Source: Smittium mucronatum (lineage: Eukaryota; Kickxellomycota; Harpellomycetes; Harpellales; Legeriomycetaceae). From it: 11,746 bases of DNA. The translations under genes and the position numbers were made by a program. The DNA lies in assembly GCA_001953115.1 (NCBI GenBank), contig LSSL01004858.1, positions 1 to 11,746 of the forward strand, written 5' to 3'. Positions 1 through 8,467 of this stretch are shown here, one piece after another. The notes under the pieces were generated by a model. It was not told the origin of the DNA and did no database searches. It saw only the letters and a program-made list of their open reading frames with translations. How positions within the stretch are numbered: the stretch's first letter is position 1; each line of letters starts with the position of its first letter.

Positions 1-6
1 TTAAAT

Positions 7-57
7 CCATTATATTTTGAAAGTTTTAATCGTCAATATATGAAAAAAATATAATGG
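7..57. repeat. 12-bp inverted repeat beside a poly-G run
   Basis: CCATTATATTTT at 7-18 is exactly complementary to AAAATATAATGG at 46-57, leaving a 27-nt AT-rich loop. The right arm runs straight into a run of 12 G (56-67). It could be the edge of a small mobile element or a chance AT-rich palindrome. There is no second copy in the window to decide between these. Confidence 0.35.
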
Positions 58-67
58 GGGGGGGGGG

Positions 68-664
68 AGTTGTATCACTGATTTTTATATTAAGATAAAA
101 TCGTTAAAAAATGTACTAAAAAAATACGATAAAAGAAAAAGACGTATAGAAAAGACTATTATCCCAACTAAACTAAGGACCTCTGTAGGACTACCTACTG
201 CGACCTACGGGAGAAGTATACAATCTACCAACCGAAATATCTCCCCTGGCATTGCTTCAAATAGGTGTATGACTGATGATAATTGCAGTCAAGAATTAAG
301 TTCTTTGTAAATGAACAACAGTTCGCTGAATCTATTGAGATCCTAATTAGAGCCTACTTCTAACAGGATTAATTTATATCGGGATTAATATAAAGTTCAA
401 TCCTCTTTTATTCAAAGTATGAAAACTTTCACCACAATATTTTAAAAGAATGGGTATATAGGTAAGACCCAATTAGCTGATTATTTTTTTAAAAAAATAT
501 CCAATTAAATGTATATTTCTGAATTAAACAATAAATTGGATATTTTCAACCAATTTCGGATACTGATTAATGCTGTGTAACATGTTTATGGATTTTTTTT
601 GTTTATATATATTAGTTAATTAATAAATCTGGGTGTTTTGGATTAAGTTGTGGTGTTTTTTAAT
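68..664. other. AT-rich intergenic stretch, no gene seen
   Basis: All frames are closed by frequent stops and no protein motif was recognised. A patch at about 178-260 is richer in G and C than its surroundings and holds a 5-bp stem (GTAGG at 185-189, CCTAC at 194-198), which is too small to call an RNA gene. Confidence 0.5.
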
Positions 665-1190
665 GGTTACACGATATTTCACCCAAAGAAAAATGTCCCA
701 AAGACGTTTGATCAAATGGACATTTCATCCAAAAACATTTAGCTAATTCCGCCCATAGTAAAAATTTGTGTTTAATCGAATTCTTTATTAAATCTGGCAC
801 TTATGTACTCAGGATCCGATAATTTGAGTTAGAAACTCAACTATTTGTTGTCTTCTATCATAATGTTTAAATAAATAAACGTATTCTCTCTAACAGAGTG
901 TTTTTAGCAGCTTTTAAAGATATTGTATGGATTTTCTTTCTGAAAAAGTCATGATATTATATACAATTCATATTGTTAAAGATTTTATTATGTTTTGAGA
1001 AGATTGTTTTGATCGCGAAGTGGCTTATAGAAAATAAAAATAAAAATTCACATATTTTCATTGCGTGATGTCTTCATTTGATATTATGCCCATTGGGCAA
1101 TATTTTCATTTGGTGAATTATCCATTGGGTCAATTTACATTTGATGAAATGGGATTTGGGTCGAAAAATAGGTTCAAATTTCGCGGCACC
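665..1190. mobile_element. Possible non-autonomous MITE-like element
   Basis: The left edge (GGTTACACGATATTTCACCC, 665-684) resembles the reverse complement of the right edge (GGTGCCGCGAAATTTGAACC, from 1190 inward); about 14 of 20 positions agree by eye. Inside the left edge, CCAAA/CAAATG motifs are repeated (680-745). Inside the right edge the complementary CATTTG/TTGGG motifs are repeated (1073-1168), so the two ends could pair over roughly 100 bp. There is no coding capacity. Flanks TTTTTAAT and TTTTTATA are only an imperfect candidate target duplication. This is pattern matching by eye; boundaries are approximate. Confidence 0.35.
1073..1168. repeat. Degenerate ~32-bp tandem repeat, three units
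   Basis: CATTTG recurs at 1075, 1107 and 1138, a spacing of 32 and 31 bp. It is followed each time by a variable stretch and then an ATTGGG or TTTGGG core. Unit 1 holds the small palindrome GCCCATTGGGC (1088-1098). The same motifs in reverse orientation lie at about 680-745. Confidence 0.5.
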
Positions 1191-2960
1191 TTTTTATACA
1201 TTCAATCTTTATCTATATGTAAAGGCTTTATTTGAATCCAATATAGAAATTATCGACTTATTTAGGCTATAAAATTATCATCCTTCAAATAATTTTTTTT
1301 GTTAATGTTACATCTTAATAGGTTGGTTAATAAAAAAAGGTGGTTTATATTGGTAAAACGAGGAATTTGGTTATCTTGGCGTATTTTCGAAAATCCCCGA
1401 TTGCTTTAGGAAATTAACGATATCTTAATGGTATAAAAAATATGTTAATTCTTGTTTCCACTATTTGCGTATCCAATAGTTATTTTTAATAATAGCCCAC
1501 TTATTAAGGATAAAACTCTCCTATTAAGCGACTAATATGTTTATCGCTGGCTCTATTCTGAGTATAATTGGAAACTGAGATTTGAAAAAATTTAAAAAGC
1601 AATTGTGGTTCCAATGAAAATCATTCAAATTTTCAGAATAACTCTTTTTCTGCATGTAGAATATATTTTCCTATCAATCATGTCAAATAATTGTTTACAA
1701 ATGGAGGTAATATTTGGGAATGTTTTTTTTGGTAGCATGATCTATTAGTTAAAAGAACTAAATTCTTAAATTCTTAGCGAATATGAGTGAAAAAATACCA
1801 TTGATTATCAGTAATTAATAAATATTTGAGATTGTTAAACTAAATAAGCCTATAATTATTTCGAATAAAGAAAGCTTTCAGTAAAAAGCTATGAACTTTA
1901 AGTCCACATATGACAACGAATTCCCTTATTAGGAATTTTCAAAAAAGAATATCTATAAATTTTCATAAAAAAGGGGGGTTATAGCAATTTTACTATATGC
2001 CAAACTAATTTTACTATGAATGAAATAAAAATCTCATTCCTGAAATAAAATTATTTATGAATTGCTTTAGAAAAAAAAAGTAAGCGGAAGATCCAATGTC
2101 CTCCAGGTGTTTATAAGTGAATATTTAACCTTAAAAAATATACAAAAATACAAAAATAAATCCTAAAGGATGAGCCATTTCACTGAATTGATATACGATA
2201 GTAACTATTACTTAATTATAGAAAATTTTATTATCGAAATATTAATTGCATAAATTGGTTTCTAGTTATACAAAAAAAATTTGTGTGTATTAAGGCTTAT
2301 TCAGCCATTTGTGGTAGGGTTATACAGAAATTGGTAGATCACACTTCCTGAATGTACCATTTTACAATCTACTTACACTTAAATTTGCAGAATGGATATT
2401 TTGCTTATATTTCCCATTTATCACTTCCAAGCTAATGTATTATTATCGGTTGGTGATCTAAAATGAATACAAGAAGAGAATTTTAAAGTTTTCCTCCCAA
2501 TTTTATAAATCAAAAAAATAGTTATCGTTATATAAAATTATTTCTAAAAAATAAGCAGTTATTCATCTTAAATAAATTAATCCCCTTTGATCCCTAATCC
2601 AAGTGAGCTTTATGACACATATTTCAAAAATTAATGGTTCAGTTGAGATCGTATCTCTGGAAACATTTTTCAATATAATTCCCCGTCAAATTTTTGAAAA
2701 ATAGTTTTATTTATATTTCTTTAGCTAATTTAAGTTAATAAATATCCCATCCTGTGTTTTTTAAGTTTATCCCTTATTGAGAAGTAGTTTACATATTCTG
2801 TATTTCCGCTACCCAAATATCGAAAAAATTAATATATTTTAGAAATTCAGTGTGTAATGAGCCAATAGATTCAGTACACGCATTGAATATTTCATCCAAC
2901 GAAGAAAGCCTCACATAAGCATAATTGACTTTTAGAAAATAGAAAATGGTATAAATTAGG
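1191..2960. other. AT-rich intergenic stretch, no gene seen
   Basis: No reading frame with recognisable protein similarity was found on either strand. Only minor structure is visible: a short direct repeat with core AATTTTACTAT (about 1987 and 2007) and a pair of ATACAAAA units near 2140-2156. Composition is typical of decayed intergenic or intronic DNA. Confidence 0.5.
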
Positions 2961-2989
2961 AAGCTTAGCCATTTTGAATGGCTAAGCTT
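2961..2989. repeat. Perfect 13-bp-arm hairpin with 3-nt loop
   Basis: AAGCTTAGCCATT (2961-2973) and AATGGCTAAGCTT (2977-2989) are exact reverse complements around the loop TTG. The right arm is followed by TTTCAACTTGTC and a T run. The arms are richer in G and C than the flanks, so a compact stem is likely in single-stranded DNA or RNA. No gene flanks it closely; the nearest is the transposase relic about 570 bp downstream. Function is unknown. The stem is shorter than a usual miRNA precursor. Confidence 0.7.
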
Positions 2990-3557
2990 TTCAACTTGTC
3001 TTTTTCCCTAGTTTTTATATTATTAACTATTATACCCGTTTACCCTTTATTATTAAATTTATCCCATTAAACCTGATCCTTACAAAGTGGTTTTAAATTA
3101 ATAAAAATTAATAAAATATATGTGACATAAGGAAAAAATAAAATATTTTGAGCTTTTCAAAATTATTAAAAATTAATATATGATTTCTATTTCGCCCAGT
3201 CAATTGTTTTAAAAAAATCTTAAAAGAGAATACTTCCACCAATAAAATCTGAATAACTTTTATGTTTAAAAAAAACCTTACTTAGAGGATCGAAATTTAT
3301 ATTTTCATAATTTTAACCAAAAGCTGCCGAAAAAAATTGCTTATGGAAGAGAAGAATGTTTTAGTTATTTAACTGAAAACCCCCTTTTATAAAAAAAAAA
3401 AAAATTCACCCAACACAATGAAATTTTAATTTGATTATTTTTAAAATTAAAAAATAACAATATTTGAAATCATTTTGAATGTATAATAAGCTATATTGAA
3501 ACGTAAATATATTTATTTTGTGTCCAATCAAAGTTTTCAGATTCACTAAAGTCGAGC
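2990..3557. other. AT-rich stretch downstream of the transposase relic
   Basis: This stretch would contain the 3' end of the transposon. A run of 14 A (about 3391-3404) sits beside ACCCCCTTTTAT. A loosely similar A-rich/CCC arrangement occurs in inverted orientation near 4912-4937. That likeness is low-complexity, so I do not call terminal inverted repeats. No coding sequence was recognised. Confidence 0.4.
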
Positions 3558-4871
3558 TCAGATAATGCGGTTCGTTTCCTTAAGGTGGGGTTTTGTTGAA
3601 AAAACTGAAAATATCGGCTCATCAGCTATTCTATTTAAGAATCCTTCACGGAAATTTTTTATCCTAGAATTATTTAATCTCGCGGCTAATTTTTTCTCTT
3701 CCCTTTTTTTGAGCAAACTCTGCTCCTTAATTCTTGTCATATCGTAGAACTTGAAATATTTCAATATATGCGGATATAGTTTTATGTGGTATTTAGTTAA
3801 TGCGATACAAATATCTGAAAAAAATTCCATGTTTCCAAATTACAATGTAAGTATCTCGAATTAACTTAAATAAATTTTTCAATCTACCAAAGAAGTTTTC
3901 CACTATAATTCTTTGGCTGTTGTCTGTTTCATAATTTGTGCTAGAAATTTTAGTTACGGATTCCTAATGAGGTCCATGAACGTTAATAATGTTTTTTTTG
4001 TGAACCTTCAGCTCTAGAGTTGTTATTCACGTAAAGTTTTTTTTTGGTACTATAACACTTTTTTTTTTAAATCCTACATATCCTTTATCTGCCATAATAG
4101 AAAATTAATCATAATTTCCATTATCATGAATCCAATAATCATGAATACCTTTTTTTAAAAAAATCACGGTATTTGCTCTTCATCAAATTGGAAACAGAAA
4201 TGTTGTGAATTGAGCCTTCTGTTACAGGAATAATGAAGGCACATCTGCCATCGAGTATCACAGCTATTTTCCTATTTACGCAATATCTGTGATGCTTACC
4301 TGAGTAAAACAGCTTCCCATCTCTGAAAAATCCCGTTGGCCTAGTAATAAAAAATACAGTACATTCAATTATCAGAGCCGCATCTCTGTTGTTCCTCAAA
4401 CTTATATTATTTGATAATTGCTCTTTTTTTTATAGGACACATGTATTTTTTTAAAAGTGGATCCCAAAAAATTGATGTGGTTGAGTTGACCATCAAACAT
4501 ATTGAAGGGGACTAGGTGTTAAAATAATGTGCCAAATTTTCAAATTTAAACGTATGTCTTAGATATACCAAAAGTACAAGGAGCTTGTCTTTAGGAGCAA
4601 ATTTCGACTTTTTTCCTCTTCTGATTTCTGCTTTTAGAAGCTCAGATTTGCTTGTTTGATAAATATCATCAAACTCATTTCATTTGAACCCAGTCATAAA
4701 GTAAATGTCCTCAGGGTTTTTTGAAATCCCATTGTATATTTTTGGTTCATATATGTCAGTCTCAAATATTTATTCCTCAGGTATAGCATTTGGTTCTATA
4801 GCTTGAGTTTCATAGTTCTTAGTTGCATTTATATATTTATCCGTTACATATATGTTTTTATTGAAAGACAT
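3558..4871 (-). pseudogene. Decayed DDE_Tnp_4 transposase (Harbinger/ISL2EU-like)
   Basis: Seen: reading from an ATG at 4871, one frame gives an N-terminal domain with MTGFK (then a stop) and NEFDDIY, RRGKKSKFAPKDKLLVLLVY and FENLAHYF, as in these transposases. The core follows in a second frame (4399-4139: ALIIECTV, RPTGFFRDGKLFYSGKHHRY, EGSIHNISV). MADKGYVGF (from 4095) and IIVENFFGRLKNLFK (about 3909-3865) lie in a third, and FFSDICIALTKYHI (from 3830) returns to the first, ending at a TGA (3560-3558). Family knowledge: the catalytic acids sit in IIDCT, GSxHD and ADKGY. Here the first is E and the second N; only the third D is kept. In-frame stops at 4772-4770, 4682-4680 and 4514-4512, with at least three frame changes, make it a clear non-functional relic. 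It once cut and pasted its own element. Exact subfamily is uncertain. Confidence 0.85.
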
Positions 4872-6691
4872 ATTTAATGAATTATTTTTATTTTCATCAT
4901 TTTGTTTATAAATTTTTTTTTTTAAGGGAATAAACTATTATATATTATAAATGAAATAAAAAATAATAAGCAGATGAAAAAAATATAGGACTATAAGCAT
5001 GCTGAAAAAGCCATATAAATGTTAAAAAAAATTAGAGAATAAAAGTAATCCTGATATTTACCGAAAAAAGCAACTGAATAATTATAAATATGGGAAAGAT
5101 GAACTTCTTACGCATTGATAAATCATTAGAGTATCAATTTATATATATGTATTAAAATAGTCTTTAATTAACTATATTAACAATAGCCTCACTTTCATTT
5201 TTAAAAAAATAATAATTTTTACAAATGGTAGATTTAAATACTAACTAATCGTTCTAGATTCTCGATCTTAAATTTTTAAATTTTTCCTCCAAAGAAAACA
5301 TTGGTATAAATTTGCTAAAATTTGTATATAAAAATTATAACAGCCTAAAAAAATGTTAAATATTACGATTTTCGATAAATTTTCATCAATATTATATAAA
5401 ACTCAATTTATTAGAATTTAAGGTCCTATTAATAAATAACTCAGTTAATATTTAAAACCCACAAAACGAGTTTTTTAAAGGCGTTTAAATTTAATTGATA
5501 AGATTTAAGTCTTATATTTCTGAGTTAAAGGCTACTGGTTTGTGAAAATTATTACAAATTAAGAATTTGCACACTTTGTGAAATTTTATTGAATTCCTTT
5601 CATAAAATAAAATATAATAAAATTAAATTAAATTATAAACGAGTTATTGGACAATAGCGTTTCATTTTTTCTTTTTTTAGTGGTTCGTATCATTATAGCT
5701 ATACAAAGTCGATATTTTCTCTAATGTTGTTTTAAAATATATTTTGAGATCGCCTAATCTTAAACTCAGGAATCAAATAAAAATATATTTTGCTATCTGT
5801 TTTTTTCATTAATAATATTTCAGTAAATGCTAGAGCTTAATGACATATCGATTTTCTAAGTTTATAGATTTTTAAAACAAAGAATACAATTACCCATTTA
5901 TGATACAGATATAACCATTAAAAATAATATACAAAAGCAACGATTTATGTTGTTAATTAATTCTAACTTAGCATAATTTTCTATCTTTATAAAGCTCTTT
6001 AAATTATCACACCCAGCTTTAAAATCGGAAAAAAAACTGGGGCTAGATCTTCATTTAGAATATTGAATACTGTTTGTGCCATAAAAAGATTAGCAAGAAA
6101 TGTACTGTTAATATTTAGGCTATATTAACAAGCTTAATGGAACCAGATATCTTAGCATCAATAGTAAGAGGAAGCGGCAAAAACATTTTGAATATTTAGA
6201 AGGACGTGAATTGAGAACATCAGCGGAGTATTTAGTCAGAGTTGAACGCATAATGATAGTATATTTGTAAATTTAGAGGTTGAAAAGAAAATAACTGAAG
6301 ATGATTAAAAACTCTTATTAAATGATCTGATTGTTATTGAAATAGAAAAAAAAGAGAGGTTATATTATTATAGTCTGATAATCAAAGATGGAGGGGGAAA
6401 AATGATACCAATTATTATTATTTTTTACAAAGAGTTATGGTCACTAATAGGTAACTAAAAATTAAATGGGTAAAATGCAAAAATAAGTTTTATTGGCATC
6501 AAAAAGAATAACCAAAGTAAATCAGTAGGTATCTTTAGAAATTATTAGTTTAGAATCGAAATCAGCAAACTTTATTGGTGTTTAAAAGAGCCAAACTGAA
6601 GTTAATAACGGGTTTATTAAATGGGTGGGATAAATGAGTAATAGACTTTATAAGAGTGGACTCTGAATGCGATCAAGGGAATAGGTTTCAA
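4872..6691. other. AT-rich intergenic stretch with weak open frames
   Basis: The 5' part would hold the other end of the decayed transposon, but I cannot place terminal repeats. Two overlapping open frames, 6003-6128 (41 codons) and 6112-6270 (52 codons, containing GRELRTSAEYLVRVERI), lie where composition is slightly less AT-rich. Neither starts with a convincing ATG and neither resembles a family I know. They could be one frameshifted relic or chance. Nothing else was recognised. Confidence 0.4.
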
Positions 6692-6720
6692 GTTATGGTT
6701 ATGGTTATGGTTATGGTTAT
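6692..6720 (+). repeat. GTTATG hexanucleotide microsatellite
   Basis: Nearly five uninterrupted copies of GTTATG (29 bp), followed by AATACTATG. It lies about 350 bp upstream of the NUDT19-like gene's inferred start. The unit differs from the arthropod telomere repeat TTAGG, so this is an ordinary microsatellite, possibly length-polymorphic. Confidence 0.9.
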
Positions 6721-7066
6721 AATACTATGAATGAATTACTCGGTTTTTAATTTAGGCGGAGGAATGGTTTAGGGGTAGTGTGTCTATTTTATTTGCCATT
6801 AATTGGCTTTCTCGAAAATATGATCTACAACTATACACAATTCAATTGGGTGCTAAAACTAACACCCGTGCAATTTCCCAAAACCTAATAGAATTCTGTC
6901 TGTTAAGCTTTTAGTTTTAAATCAATCAGGGCTGGTAATTTTAAAGTCAGTTTATTTATAGCTTAATGAATTGTTATCTCTATCATTTTGTGTCTGTAAA
7001 GTGTTTATTTGGTATTTAATTTACAATATTCCTTTTAGTTTTTTGATAAAAGCGACAGTATTGATA
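6721..7066 (+). other. 5' flank and probable leader of the NUDT19-like gene
   Basis: No protein-coding signal is seen. A pyrimidine-rich acceptor-like site, TTCCTTTTAG, ends at 7038, just 28 nt before the inferred start codon. It could be the end of a 5' UTR intron or a trans-splicing site. TATTTATA near 6953 is TATA-like but carries no weight in such AT-rich DNA. Promoter position is unknown. Confidence 0.35.
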
Positions 7067-8364
7067 ATGTCAGGTAAATTACCAGCCAAATTGTTTCAAA
7101 GCTCATCGTAACTATTCCACTCTTTTTACCTTCCTTTTTTTATAATAATTGAGCTTTGTTTAAGTTCCTTGAATTTTATCTATTTATATATAAATCAAAA
7201 TATATTGAAAAAATTGAAAAAAAAGTGGCTGGTACTTCAAATAATGTAAAAAACTATTATAGAACTATGTCCTCATATCTCACTTTCATATAAATATAGT
7301 TTGATAGTCACCGTTCCTGTGCCTAAAATAAATGGGTCTAATCAGTTATATAACTATAAAGTCATAATGGCTAAAAGGTAACTAGAAGATATTTTTTTAA
7401 AAAATTAAAAAAAAAGACTTGGGATTTATAGCTCTTTCATTTTTTTGGCTATTTACTAATAAATTTGAATTTTACTTTCGTTGCATTAAGAGTGGAGAAG
7501 GGCAGTTTCGGTAGTGCACACGTATTCCCTGGAGGTAAACTAGATGATCTCGACAGGGATCCCGAATGGAAACGTTATTTCAGCAGTCCAGAAAATGAGC
7601 AAGATTATTCAGAGCTAGATTCACTAAAAGTCTGTGCGATTCGCGAAATGTACGAAGAGACTGGATTCCTCGCAGTCAGCCAAAACATTGAGCCCGAGAA
7701 AGCAGCGTCGTTCCGGGGTCAGGATTTTTTAACACTAGTGCGAACCAACAACCTGAAGTTGAGTACGGACCGACTCATTCATTTTGCGAGATGGGCGACA
7801 CCCTCGCATTTGCCGAAGCGGTTTGATACGCACTTTTTCCTTTTAAATGTGAGGGACAGTGATCAGTACATGAATATGCAGTTGCGAAATTTAGCTAATT
7901 CTGAGGGCAAGAGAACCGAAGAGATGATGCTCCTCCAAACCGACGAGCTCGTTCAGTTAGATTTAAAAACCCCTCAGGAATTCCTAACCCAATTTAAACA
8001 GGGTGAAATATCGTTATATCCACCTCAATTCTACCAAATGACCCAAATGTCCAAATTTTTCAAATGGGAGGATTTGGCAAAGAACTTTATGGCAAACAGC
8101 ATTAGTGTCGATTCAGTTCCAATGCAGCCGTTCTTTGTCAAGAGCAAATCCCCAAAAGTATCCATACTAACTCTACCTGGAGATTACATGTACATGAAGA
8201 AACAAAATGTCGATGCTGTAGATATCAAGGACATACAACCACCACCACCCCTTCATCGGATGTATGCTGAGGGCAAATTTGGAAAACTGACTAGTATTGA
8301 AATTGTTGAGAATATTGGGGCAATTAAAGAATCCCCACTAGAAGTACCAAAATCGAAAATGTAA
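7067..8364 (+). CDS. NUDT19: NUDT19-like Nudix hydrolase, probable CoA diphosphatase, 3 exons
   Basis: Model: exons 7067-7073, 7263-7377 and 7491-8364 join in phase to 996 nt, 331 residues (human NUDT19: 375). Family role: cleaves CoA or acyl-CoA to 3',5'-ADP and (acyl-)phosphopantetheine in peroxisomes. Seen: a first strand YSLIVTVPVP (14-23), YKVIMAKR (34-41), SFGSAHVFPGGKLDD (46-60), then a Nudix helix AIREMYEETGFL (90-101) with the REx2EE metal-binding core at 92-97. The G-rich and REx2EE parts of the box are split by about 35 residues, as is usual in NUDT19. RFDTHFFLLNV, LYPPQFYQM and LPGDYMYM also match family blocks. The C-terminus SKM fits a PTS1 peroxisomal signal. The long frame continues upstream only to a TTG (7465) and a stop (7429-7431), so it is the last exon. 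Exon 3 and the 7377/7490 junction are secure; the 7-nt first exon is the weakest part. Confidence 0.88.
7074..7262 (+). other. Inferred intron 1 of the NUDT19-like gene (189 nt)
   Basis: The donor is a textbook CAG|GTAAAT directly after ATG TCA G. The acceptor TTATAG|AA restores the codon GAA and the frame that continues as LCPHISLSYKYSLIV. The acceptor has a weak pyrimidine tract. An alternative acceptor at 7299 (TATAG|T) has a better tract but would need a different upstream coding frame. Confidence 0.5.
7378..7490 (+). other. Inferred intron 2 of the NUDT19-like gene (113 nt)
   Basis: Donor AAAAG|GTAACT; near-ideal branch-point TACTAAT at 7454-7460, about 30 nt before the acceptor; pyrimidine-rich stretch; acceptor CATTAAG|A. 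Both sides share phase 2, rebuilding an Arg codon so that YKVIMAKR runs into VEKGSFGSAHVFPGG, as NUDT19 relatives do. Read through unspliced, the frame stops at once (AGG TAA). Confidence 0.85.
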
Positions 8365-8392
8365 AGTTTTGAAAATTCAACTTTTTTATAGG

Positions 8393-8398
8393 TTTATT
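8393..8398 (-). terminator. Polyadenylation signal for LSM3
   Basis: TTTATT on the plus strand is AATAAA on the minus strand, about 70 nt after the LSM3 stop codon. Cleavage would be expected around 8370-8385, just short of the NUDT19 stop codon at 8362-8364. It is the first AATAAA met after the LSM3 stop. Confidence 0.6.
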
Positions 8399-8444
8399 TA
8401 ATGGATACTTGAATTTAATAGAGTACATGTGTGTTAGACTATAA

Positions 8445-8450
8445 AATAAA
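8445..8450 (+). terminator. Polyadenylation signal for the NUDT19-like gene
   Basis: AATAAA lies 81 nt after the NUDT19 stop codon, with a GGTGTTT stretch just downstream that could serve as the GU-rich element. Cleavage would be expected around 8460-8480, at or inside the last coding exon of the convergent LSM3 gene. Confidence 0.65.
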
Positions 8451-8467
8451 GGTGTTTAATACAGATT

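Noticed and set aside
2961..3007. Hairpin plus T run as a rho-independent terminator
   Set aside because: The window is eukaryotic with spliced genes, and no transcript ends here; a bacterial terminator reading has no context.
3565..3747. A 60-codon plus-strand open frame
   Set aside because: It is antisense to the conserved C-terminal part of the transposase relic and shows no protein family of its own.
3376..4937. Terminal inverted repeats of the transposon at the A-rich/CCC patches
   Set aside because: The likeness rests on homopolymer A/T runs; no distinctive ends or target duplication could be aligned.
6692..6720. GTTATG repeat as an interstitial telomere array
   Set aside because: The unit does not match TTAGG or other common animal telomere repeats; it is a short microsatellite.
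7465..8364. The 299-codon frame as a complete protein starting at 7465
   Set aside because: Its first codon is TTG, it lacks the first family strand, and a splice acceptor at 7490 with an in-phase upstream exon explains the N-terminus better.
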